Part shown: piece after piece, positions 46,916 to 57,700 of the stretch
Layout: the number at the start of each line of letters is the position of its first letter
How positions within the stretch are numbered: position 1 is the first letter of the stretch
NCBI GenBank assembly: GCA_020465985.1
Contig: JAANYP010007579.1
Location: 992,001 to 1,056,000 of the forward strand
Source of the DNA: Centrapalus pauciflorus
Taxonomy: Eukaryota > Streptophyta > Magnoliopsida > Asterales > Asteraceae
Length of the DNA: 64,000 bases
Direction of reading: 5' to 3'
Program-made: the position numbers and the translations under genes
Notes under the pieces: generated by a model
The model's database searches: none
What the model saw: only the letters and a program-made list of their open reading frames with translations
What the model was told of the DNA's origin: nothing

Positions 46916-49204
46916 CTACACTTTTAATACACACATATTTAAATAATTGTTATTTATCGTGCACGATAAATGTGATGTTTTTAAGCTGACGGTAAGTGAC
47001 ATAACATCATATGGCATACATCATCGAGGCTAGCTAGCTATATGCATGTGTTATATATGACCTTATTTTAACAATTATGCACACTAAAAAACATGATTTT
47101 TCGTCAAGTGTAAATAAAAGAAAATCGATGTTAATATTATGCACATATAAAATTTGAAAAAAAAAATGAAAAGTGTAACATATGAGTTGAACAAAGCAAA
47201 TATTAATTGCGGAGACAGATCATATAGATTCCATTAATTAAGTTTGGCATATTGGATCAATAGATGTCACATGGCATGCACAATTGCATGTGCCCTTTTG
47301 ACATAAAATGCAAAATTTTTATAAGAGATCAATTGTATTGGTAAGTTCGAAGTTACTGATTTTTTTAATCAATTACACCATACATCTCAATCAAAATTAC
47401 GAAGTGATCTGTTTTATAAGTTATTTTAACTAATGATAGTTATGCATGACATTAAAAATGAAGAAAAAACTATAAGACTCAATCCATTTTCCATTTTTTT
47501 GAATTTTTTCCATGTTAATAAGAAAATGAGAGGATTGAAATTTATACTAAAATCCATTATCTACTCATTCGTGTAACACCCCATTCCCAAGTTTTAATTT
47601 GGTATTGAAATTTTAAGAAAATATGTATTTAAGTATTATGTGAAATTTTGTAATTGGTCAATTTAATGAAAGTACATTGCTATATTGTGTGGATTCAACT
47701 TGTGACAAATGAAAGTATTAGTGGCCAAAGTGAGAAATTAAAAACTTGTTTTAATGGAAGAATTAAGTGCAGATGTTAATTTTGATAAATCTTTAACTTA
47801 AAGGAAGACTTGTACAAGGGAGGAGGATTGCAAAGACTATTATCATTTGAGACATCAAACATCCATGTTGTTTCTACATCTAGACATCATCCTCAACCCA
47901 TCTCTTGCTAAATTCATGCTAAGAAATCAAAATTGAGTTGAAATTGAGTTAAGGGTGCAATAAGAAGCATTTGGAGGTAAGCATAGGTATTTTAATGATA
48001 ACTTGAGTTAGCGTTTATACCCAAATGGTGAAATAACTTAGAATGTGTTTGCATATGATTTTGATATAGATTTGGTATCATAATTATGAGCATAAACTTG
48101 TGAGAAATCTGCATTTGGTGAAAAGATTTAAAGGTTGTTGCATGTTCTTGTTTAGTAATAGAACATGGGTTTATGAAACCTAGCTTGGATTTGTATGAGT
48201 TGATTTGTTTTAGGATGTAAAAGTAGCTTAAAATGGTTTATAAATGTTGTATATATGTTCACAAATCGTTTTTCTAGTTGTACCAAAGATATGGTCAAGT
48301 TTTTAGGTAAAAATGACGATCTTTAAACTAAAATGGACAGGCAGCCATACAAGTGTCGACTCGACAAATCGGGGTGTTGACTCGGCGAGTCGGGGAGATT
48401 CTGTAAGTGAACTGGTGTGATCTTTATTTGTCTCATTATTTTACATCTTTGAAGAGGGAGTGTAAGTACATAGAGTTTCATATATGGAGCTTGTGAGTGT
48501 GCTTTCTTATATCAAAATTGGGGCCAATGTAGCTTGCTTTCATGCTTTTGCTAATGGAGGTCTTGTGTACGGAATCTAGGTTTGTATATGAGGTCATTGG
48601 CCATCTTCATATATATTTTGTGTTTCATGCCTTTCCTTTTTCGTTTGAATACTTTATTTGTAAAGGTTTTTCATTATGATGGAGCTCATGCGATAAATAT
48701 TAAAAGGCTGTTCACTTTTTTTTATTCAGAAACAAATGACATACCAGGTATAAAGCCATAATGTAAGTTGTACATATGATTCCATCTTAGCTCCAAGACT
48801 AGCGTCAAATAATGAAATATCGTTTTTGCTTACGTGGTTAGGAACAATTTTGGTGTTGAACTAGATGGGTTAAAAAGAGTTATGCTTTTGGAATGAAATG
48901 TGTTTTTTTTTTTTGTGAGAATTGTTGTCAAACAATATTCCAAAAGACCATGTCCTCATAGGTGGTCAATTGGTGGTTTGGCTTAGTTTAACAAAATGCT
49001 TGAAACTATTATAATTTCAATATAAATTTAGATTTTTTTGACGTCTTACTTGACATCGATGCCTTGCTTGCTTTTTGATGTCGTTTGTGCCTTCTCATGT
49101 CTTGCTTGCATTACTTTGATTTTTATCGAAGACACTATGTATATAAAGACACTTTATAATTCACATGCCAGGACTAGGTATAAATAAATTAACAAGATAT
49201 GATG
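46916..49204. other. Intergenic DNA with an LTR-like remnant
   Basis: At 47573 a stretch starts TGTAACACCCCATTCCCAAG, a typical gypsy LTR beginning. At 48353-48404 there is a GTCGACTCGACAAATCGG...GACTCGGCGAGTCGGGG block of the sort common in lettuce-type LTR repeats. No matching end, PBS or second LTR was found, so it is probably a truncated or solo LTR. No gene recognised. Confidence 0.45.
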
Positions 49205-50872
49205 CTACTGAACCTTTACCCACATGCCAGGACTAGGTATGCCTGCATGAACCAGATACAAGAGGTAATATCCTGGTGGTGCTATCTCACCGCTTGATGG
49301 CCCAAACACCCCTACTGTGTAAGTGTTCATGGACGACCCTTGTACAAATGACACATTATTATCATCCTTTAACACCACCATTCTTTGATTCATTCCCACT
49401 GAATGTGTTGTGAATGATGGTGCTATGATCCTTGCTGTTATTCTTGATAGCTTTAGATACTTTAACACCCTAAAACTCACAATTATTGGTTTCTTATACT
49501 CCATAATATTCACGTCTAAGCTCACTATTTCAGGCCTAAGAGGATCGTACTCTTTCGCTAAGTAAGGTGGTAGAAATGCCTCCAAGCTTAGCTCCGTAGG
49601 GAATTCGACATTTGTGAAGTTGTACAACGGATTTGGGTTGCTTCCTGCCACTAAAACACGTCCGTCGGTGATCAAAATCGCAGCTGAGTTGTAAAGTCTA
49701 GGCTTGGAGGTGGATTGCATCACTGAGAATCGGGTGCCTGGAGGGCCGTTAGGGTGGTAGAGCACGGGCCTGGTCACGGGATCACGTCCGTTGTTCCATC
49801 CGGCTGTGCCTGACCCTGCACCGTTGATGATGATCACATCTCCGTTTGGGAGAATGATCATGTCTCCCATCACTCGTGCGATGGGCATGGTCTCCATCTC
49901 CCAATTGGGACTCTCGTTGTTGACTTTGATCCGTCCACACGTAGGAATTGCTCGAGTGAAATTATGGGCTTGTTTGACGTTCAAGAAGGCATTACGTTGA
50001 GCCCCACCACATACCATCACTTCAGGTTCGACCAATTTGTTTTCATCCATAGGAAGTAAAACCGATGACCCAGAGCTAGGATAGCTCCGAGGATCCTCTC
50101 CAGTAATGGGAGGAAGGTACTTGATCACAAGGTTTCGCTGGTAATCAAACACCACGGACCGAACATTGACGAAAATGAACAAGTTTCCATCAGGCAACAA
50201 ATGCACAAACGGGTACAAATTGTTCTCAAGTGTAACCTCGTCGTTTGAATCTCTAAGGAAATCCATCAAGAAAGAAGAATTGACGGAATTAGAAGTAAAG
50301 TAATCGGGTGAAGTTGTAGGGTAAAACTCATAGTTACTTTGTCGTCTCCCACCAACGATAATAATTCGTCCATCGGGTAGTATTTGATCGGTAGAAAACC
50401 ACCTACGCTCTGTAAGGTACCTGGGGAATTCAATCCAGTCACAGGTTCCATCGTCACATGGAATTATGGTGCGGACCGTATGGTCGCCATCATTATAACC
50501 ACCCGTCTGAACCAAGGTGCCATCAGACAAAACTGCACCAGAGGAACACCATGTATCGGTTTGTAAAGACAAAGGACGAAATGTGTTGGAGCGTATATCA
50601 TAGAGGATCGAGTGAGCAGTACAATCCTTGTGGAGCACAAAATCAAAAGGATCATATCGACAACGGTTAAAAGGAAGAGAGATGTTAGAGAAGCCAATCT
50701 CAGTCCTATCAAACATAACCACATTGTCGTTGTTCAGGAGTTGCATATGCATGGGGGATATACCAATGTTTTCGTGTACAAGTTGCCATTGGCCGTTGAT
50801 GGCGGGTGTTTCTTGTTGGGTCGTAATCTTGGCTAAACTTAGTAGGATAAAGAGGACAAAGTTGGTGACCAT
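49205..50872 (-). CDS. Glyoxal/galactose-oxidase-like protein (GLOX family), altered active site
   Basis: A single exon of 555 residues on the minus strand. The ATG at 50872 is preferred over the in-frame ATG at 50950 because it begins a clean signal peptide (MVTNFVLFILLSLAKITTQQ). The protein is therefore secreted to the apoplast. It has the glyoxal oxidase N-terminal seven-bladed kelch region (residues about 30-430) and the C-terminal DUF1929 immunoglobulin-like domain (about 450-555). These enzymes normally oxidise aldehydes to acids and make hydrogen peroxide with a copper-radical site formed by Cys, two Tyr and two His. Here Cys109 (DTWCSSG), Tyr394 and His490 (TTHSVGMNQR) are present. 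The radical tyrosine is Phe159 (RRWFSTD; the family has RRWYA), and the first copper histidine is Asn395 (RLYNSA; the family has RLYHS). Residue roles are from the fungal enzyme. It is probably inactive as an oxidase or has a changed role. It is divergent from the GCS1 gene. Confidence 0.9.
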   Translation of the reverse strand: MVTNFVLFILLSLAKITTQQETPAINGQWQLVHENIGISPMHMQLLNNDNVVMFDRTEIGFSNISLPFNRCRYDPFDFVLHKDCTAHSILYDIRSNTFRPLSLQTDTWCSSGAVLSDGTLVQTGGYNDGDHTVRTIIPCDDGTCDWIEFPRYLTERRWFSTDQILPDGRIIIVGGRRQSNYEFYPTTSPDYFTSNSVNSSFLMDFLRDSNDEVTLENNLYPFVHLLPDGNLFIFVNVRSVVFDYQRNLVIKYLPPITGEDPRSYPSSGSSVLLPMDENKLVEPEVMVCGGAQRNAFLNVKQAHNFTRAIPTCGRIKVNNESPNWEMETMPIARVMGDMIILPNGDVIIINGAGSGTAGWNNGRDPVTRPVLYHPNGPPGTRFSVMQSTSKPRLYNSAAILITDGRVLVAGSNPNPLYNFTNVEFPTELSLEAFLPPYLAKEYDPLRPEIVSLDVNIMEYKKPIIVSFRVLKYLKLSRITARIIAPSFTTHSVGMNQRMVVLKDDNNVSFVQGSSMNTYTVGVFGPSSGEIAPPGYYLLYLVHAGIPSPGMWVKVQ

Positions 50873-51779
50873 TTTTTTTGGTGCAGGGGGAATTAAGGGA
50901 TGGTTTGTTAGAAAACTAGTGTGCTTTGAGTTTGGTGGTTGATCGATCAAGAGTCGTAGGCAGCCAATGTCTAAAGGTGTGATTCATAATTCAATTCATG
51001 GCAAACTTATTTGTTATATGATCATTTTCTTGGTATTTACGGATGCCCGAACGATTCCATTACAAACGTTTCCAAACTTAACGGTTTTAGATTTACACCA
51101 AAATTTACGTGTGTATATAAAAAATATACATTCAAACTAGTTTATGAAAACCAAACCCATGTATAGATTTTATCCATAAGAATTTATAACATAAAGGAAA
51201 ATGATATTACAATTAAATCAAAGTATTTTTGAAAATAGTTAATCAAATTGATTAAAATAGAGATGAATACATAATTTTAAGATTTGATTTTTTGCAACGA
51301 TTTAAGGTTAACAATCACACCTTCTAATTTTTGGACATTTAAATTTGTTTTTTTTTTTTTATTAACTACAATATTGAAAATCTATATTTATGTCAATTAT
51401 AGAATTAATGACACTATCTACCTATATATAAATTATAAAACTAAATTGTCACTGTTTGATTTTAATTAAACATGATTTTTAATGAGGTTTGATTAATACC
51501 TGGTATATCCTTAAATAAAAAAAAACTAATCATTTCTCATGATCTATTAAAATTTAATATTGTATAAATTTCAAAATAATAATAAAAATTTAATGTTATA
51601 ATACCAATTTTTGTTTGTAAAGGGGGCTTGAGTTTTGGTAAGGATACAATTACAGCGATCTGTGTTGACTTGCACACTGTTCGTCAGTTTCAATCTTCAA
51701 AACTCTCCAGTCTCCACCTTTCCAGCTCCGGCTGCCTGCTGGCGTTCCCACATTAGATGAGCTTCACATCGCTGGAAAT
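50873..51779. promoter_or_regulatory. Shared divergent promoter region between the GLOX-like gene and GCS1
   Basis: About 0.9 kb separates the two ATGs, which point away from each other. The GCS1 leader is probably within 51640-51779, which is C/T-rich (CTCTCCAGTCTCCACCTTTC). The middle is AT-rich. No clear core element was chosen. Confidence 0.4.
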
Positions 51780-54700
51780 ATGAGCGGAGGAGATGGTCGG
51801 AAAACCGCAAGAAACAGAATCAAACCGTCTATCAGCACTGTATCCAGAGAAGATCATCGCGAAATTCGTAACCGGAAGGGTTTACGGAAGGAGAGAGGCA
51901 AAGATCAACTCCGCATTTTAGATGTTAATATCGTTCTTTTAGGGTTTGCCATCATTTCGTCATTAGTCGGACTGTTTTTTGTCTTCCGTTTCGTCCACTT
52001 CTCCGAAACAGATGATCAATTGCCAAGGGTTATCACGCCGTTTCCTGCTCCAAAAATCATGGACCTTGAGATGGTGAGGCTAGAGTATTCTGTGTTTTTG
52101 AATTGTGGTATATGTATCCTGACAATATTGTGCTTCGTCTTACAAACGAGTGAATTTGATAAACTGTCTGCAGTTTCAAGGTGAGCATAAAGAGAGCCTA
52201 TATTGGGGAACATATCGTCCTAACGTATATTTCGGCATCCGGGCCAGGTTACTTCTTACTGTATAATATCCTACAATATATCATTTTTGAACATTATGAT
52301 AAAACATGTCTCCTACAATTAGATGAAGAGTCAGGGTTATTTCAGCCATATTAGAAGGACATAAATTTTCTTCAGCTTGTATATGCATGAATTCCGTTTC
52401 CTGCGTCTGTTACAGGACAGACACTTATTGACCATGTCGCAATTTGCACACTCGTTTCATGTTCTCAGGCCAATAATCATCAGTACCTAACAATTCTTCC
52501 TTGATTTCCAAGTAGATCCTTTGACTGTTTAACTTCTTTCCGATCATGATCTTACTTGTCTGCTAATGTGTGCATTGTTCTCTTGGAATGATGACCTTCT
52601 TACACTTGTGAGCTTCAAATCGTAGGGTAATGTTACTGTACATTTAATTATTTGTTTAATGATTCAACTGAGAAATGGAGTGCATTGAGAAAGGCACTAG
52701 GCCATGAGCAATGAGCAAGGCTAAAGACTATTACACTAATCATATCTTCTCCTCATATAAAAAGGCAATATACGGTACGTGATACCCAGAGAAAGTGTCA
52801 TTTCTTTTAATGTTATATGGACCGTGGATGCTGGACAGAACACAAGATAAATTTTTTTTAATGAACAAGGCTTTTTTTGGGGCATAATCTAATATTTTTG
52901 GGCCTGCAGATCCATGTGGATGTGTTACAAAATATTGTCAAACTATTACAGTTATTGATTACTCAAATAGATATTCTTGGGTGCTGTTGTTGGGGCTAAT
53001 TTTACCAATATACTCTTTCTCTGCTGAATCTGTGTTAGTATAATTCTTTATTATATCAATGCTGACTAACAAGCTATGATGTTAAAATTGTTAATGTAGT
53101 TTTAATGATTATGATATATGTTATCATTTGTACTTGCTAGGACTCCAAAATCTTTGCTTGCTGGATTGATGTGGCTTGGAGTTAAGGATGGACGATATTT
53201 TATGCGACATGTCTGCCAAGATGCAGATGATCTTCAAACATATGGTTGGAATAAACATAATGGAAGGGACTATGGAAGTCAGATTCTAGTTGACCATGGC
53301 ATGACATTGACCACAAACTTTCTTAAATCCAAGGTAGATGGCAGTGGGTATGGAGGAGACTGGGCTTTTCAAGTTGGAGTGCAAACTGAGAAGTATAAGC
53401 CTAACCTGTTTCCCTAAATAAATTTTCCATAGTATGTGCTGAATAATATGCTATGTTACTTGACTATTTGCTAGAACATAGATTGTTTCAAAGATACCTG
53501 TTACATATCTCTGTGTTAGATCACCTGTCATCCATTTAAGAACATAATATACCTTTTTTGCCTACTGAACAATGAGTGTGAAGGACTATACAATATAAAT
53601 GTTTTAGGAATTTAGTTGGCAGCTGATATTTCCTCCTTAAAACATAAATTTTATCAGAGTACCCTATTGCTCTAGATGTAGTATGTCCACCAGTGCAAGA
53701 GAGATGCGTGTTTGGAATAGCAGGATACACTTTTTCTTGGGCTCGCAACCTTATGTTACCTCCTTATAATGTTTATGTACTTTAAGTGGTTGAGTATTCC
53801 AGATATGCTCTATTGGTTATTCTGGTAAAATGAAATTCTAATGATAATTTAATTTTATATGCTATATTATTGCTATGATTTTACGAAGTGTTAATATACA
53901 ATTTCCCATATATTTGTCTACAGTATTTGTCAAGACTTTTTCTTGTATACCTCGGAACATGCAAGATATGCCGTTAATGATTTCCTGTTTGGATACTAAA
54001 TCCCTTTATAGAGATCAAAACCCTGCCATGTTATTTTTGTATCTGAAGTAAGAGTTCATGTGAAAAAAGCTTGCATAAATTTAATGGTCCATTGCTCACA
54101 CTGCAATTTACCATGTATGGTTGTTTATCGCTGATTCCAGATTAAATGAAGAAATGCCGGAGGCTGCACATCTTTTCTTTTATGTGGCTGATGAGGGTGA
54201 AAATGCTGTAAGCTTAGGTAGAAGCGTCGCAGAAATTCATGAGAAGTCTCTGTTGGCATATGGATCACGACCAGATGTTGGTGGTTGGGAGCTACACTTA
54301 AAATCAATGGTAATATTTTCCAACATTTTTCCGTATCTATAAAAAAGCATTATTCACATCCTCACATGCAAGTGTTTACATATGTTACTTGTCACTGCTA
54401 AACACATTTTTTTCTTTTCTCTTAGAGTGGACAGGGATTGTATATATGGTTGGTCCTGATAGTTTCTGCATATATGGCTTATGAAATATAACGTTAGAGT
54501 TCAAGCAAAAGTAGTGTACCGTGGTCTATTTTATGGATGTTGTAGTTAGGGCTGCAAACGAGTCAAGCCTTTATTGAGCTCGATATCGAGATCTTGAGTC
54601 CTAAAACCGAGCTAAAAAATGACGAGAGGAGCTCGAGCCTTTTATATATATACACATCGAGTCGAGCTCTTATCAAGCAATTCGAGCTTATATAGTATCG

Positions 54701-57700
54701 AGCTGAGCATTTATGGAGTTCGAGCTCAAGCGATATACCAAAAAAATAACTCAAAAGTTGTTCATACTTCATATATAGATTCGAGCTTTTTGGGTCAAGC
54801 TCGAGCTTGCATTTTGAAAGCTCGTCGAGCTGCTCAAGAGCTTGAATCTACCCTAAGAGACTCGGGTCGAGCTTGAGCGCTGTCAGCCTGTCAAGATCGA
54901 GCTTAGCTTGACTCATTTGAAACCCTAGTTGTAGCATGTTTTAAATCTCCATCTTAACTGTACTATTGAATTTTACTTTTTTTTTTTTATTTTTTTATCT
55001 CACTTGATGATGAACTTTTTTTGGTCAATCTTTGGCTGAAACCATACGCAATTGCATCTCACTATGCATATTTATTTTCTATTATTGCTGTATCGTTTTT
55101 TTTTTTAAAATTTCTTTTTCATTTAAGTAAATACCCTCTCCAATGAATGTTCATGTTACTAATATGATTTGAGTTATGCCAATATTTTGTTATGTATTCT
55201 AATTAAGACTTCACAAGTTTTCGGGGAGCTATTACTGATGAGCAGCTTGTCTTCAGGATGATTTTGAACTCCACCATGTTGGTCTCAAGACGCCTCACAT
55301 TCACAATCTCTCTGATATGGTCCAAGGAATTCTTGCACATCAAGTAATGTACTAACATATGACCTTATATTGCTTTCATTTCTTATAACTGTTTTATTTA
55401 ACTGCTAGTAGTCTGTGAGGGATAGAATAAACTTGGTTCTCTGTCACTTATCTTTTACAGCATGCAAGTTAAGTAAGCTGGTAAATGTGCTTGTTGTGTT
55501 AGTGATGGAATTGGATTTCTTGTTTCTACTAGGCAAGAACCTTTGGTCATTTGGAGCTTCCAGACACATCTGATGATTCTGCTAACATTTTAGTTTATCA
55601 GGTGGGATTTTCATCATCCACATTTTACTTTATACCGGTTTCAAATCTATCAACCTATTCCCTTTCTCTTAGCAGATCTCTGCTAGGACTCCTTTCAGAG
55701 CAGACATTGCTTTTGTAACTGGAACTGATATTGATGATGCTAGAGTTGAAGAACGTGTTGAAAGCCTTACAGGTACTTTGTTGTCTCTTAATCCCCGAAA
55801 TTTGATGTTATCATATCTGTCAGTTGGATATAATGGCTAATGAATACAAATCATATCCTGTGCCACTTATACGCTGTGGCCCAAATGAACATATATCTGG
55901 CCATGTGGAAGAAATTGCTGAGATGGATTATTTCAGTTAGATAAAGTAAACTTGTGTTAGTCTTTCTAGTAACCAGATAACCGCTCTACAATGCATTATA
56001 TTCATCTTATATTGTATCATGTATGATTATTGAACCATTACTGATAAGCTAAGGGAACATAGTAACGCACATGGTAAATGCAGTTGCGGGAGTTGGTTGG
56101 ATTAAGAGCCTTTGTGCTAAATTGTAGAAATGGACCTACCTGGTATGAAGGATATCCATTGCTTGAAAACATCATAGGGACAGTTCATGATGTGTTGACT
56201 TTCTGATTGATTTGCATAATACTGGCAGACTGTTTCACGTGTTAGGCTTCAGATGGCTCAATTGAACTCATACATGTAATAATAGTTTCTATAATGACAG
56301 ATATTGAGAAACTTTCTTTTCTAACTTCATATTGGTTATCTCTTGTTTGTGGATGTAGGCACTTCACTGACTAGTCAACTTCATATCAAGGAAAATGAAT
56401 TTGATGATAAATACAAGAAGATCTTTAATCCGTCAGATAAGGTATTACCAAAAAAAAGCTTCAGTTCCTATTGTCCCTTTTCATTGTCGTTGTTTAAATA
56501 CATATATAGCATTAGCCTTCGCATGTCTATTTACTCAAAAACTGCAAACTTTATGTTTATCAACATTTTGATGTCTATTTGAATTTTCAAGCGTACTAAA
56601 TTTGGATATAGTTTTGTGGGATTGTGTGTGTAGCAACAAGTGTCTTGCCTTCTGATCACTTGTGTTGTTTCAAGGGTTATGTCATCAATAGAGTTGCAAG
56701 TAAACTTGGTTGCCTTATGTAAAAGTCACCAAGGTTGTGTATACAAGTAAACTTGGTTGCCTTATGCTCCGGGTACAATAGAGTTGCAAGTAAACTTGGT
56801 TGCCTTATGCTCCGGGTACAATAGCACATGTAAATGGGGTTTGCTATATGTGCAAATTCTAGAATCCTTATTGATAGTTACTAAGAGTCCCTTGACTTGT
56901 GATGCTTTCATTCTTTATTTTTAGAGCGTTATTCGAGCAATCCACTATGGATATCCTTGGTAATTTACCTTTTGTTGGCAAAATGTGCTATATCTGCATA
57001 AGATGTTGGTAATTAGAGGAAATTGATCTACATGGAGGGTGCCTTTTGGTGCTATTTCTTTATCTCTTGAATTATCATTCTTTTTGATATGCAATTCAGG
57101 TAACTTCAAGACAGGTACCGTGTCAATCAATTATAAACCTACTTTTTATATTTGATGATCTGAATACACCAGCAAATAATTTTAACGAGTCCTTAATCTA
57201 GATGTGTTATATGCAGCTTGAGTCAGAGTCCATGGAAGTTGGTAAGGCTGCAATCGGAAATTTATTAGGAGGAATTGGATACTTCTATGGCCAATCGAAA
57301 ATATTGTTTCCACAATCCTTAAAGGTAAGTTGGTCTGTTTTTCTTATAAATATATAATCAAAATGTTATGAATCTGGAATTTTGGATGTCTTTGCCAAGA
57401 TATAATCTTGATTACATATAGTCCCATATAATTCAAGTGCCTCTTGAAGCGGTATATTGTTTCTTGAGTTAAACTTGTGGATGTGGTCATGACGCCATGC
57501 TGCTAATGTTTTCGTGAAGCATAAATCAATGAAACATCTTATCAGTTCCTTTTTCTATATTATAGTACTGCATTCTGCAAAGTAAAGCAACAATAATTGC
57601 CACTATGCCATTAAAATTTGCATGAAGTGTGTATATAATATTTCTCTGTGTGCTTTTTAAAGAGTAGAGTTGTGAAGTAGTCTCCATATCTATGTGTCCA

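Noticed and set aside
50464..50942. Plus- and minus-strand frames overlapping the GLOX-like gene
   Set aside because: They are shadows of the long GLOX frame. None has a recognisable domain.
50873..50950. Upstream in-frame ATG of the GLOX-like gene as the true start
   Set aside because: It would add 26 polar residues before the signal peptide. The internal Met at 50872 gives a typical secreted-protein start.
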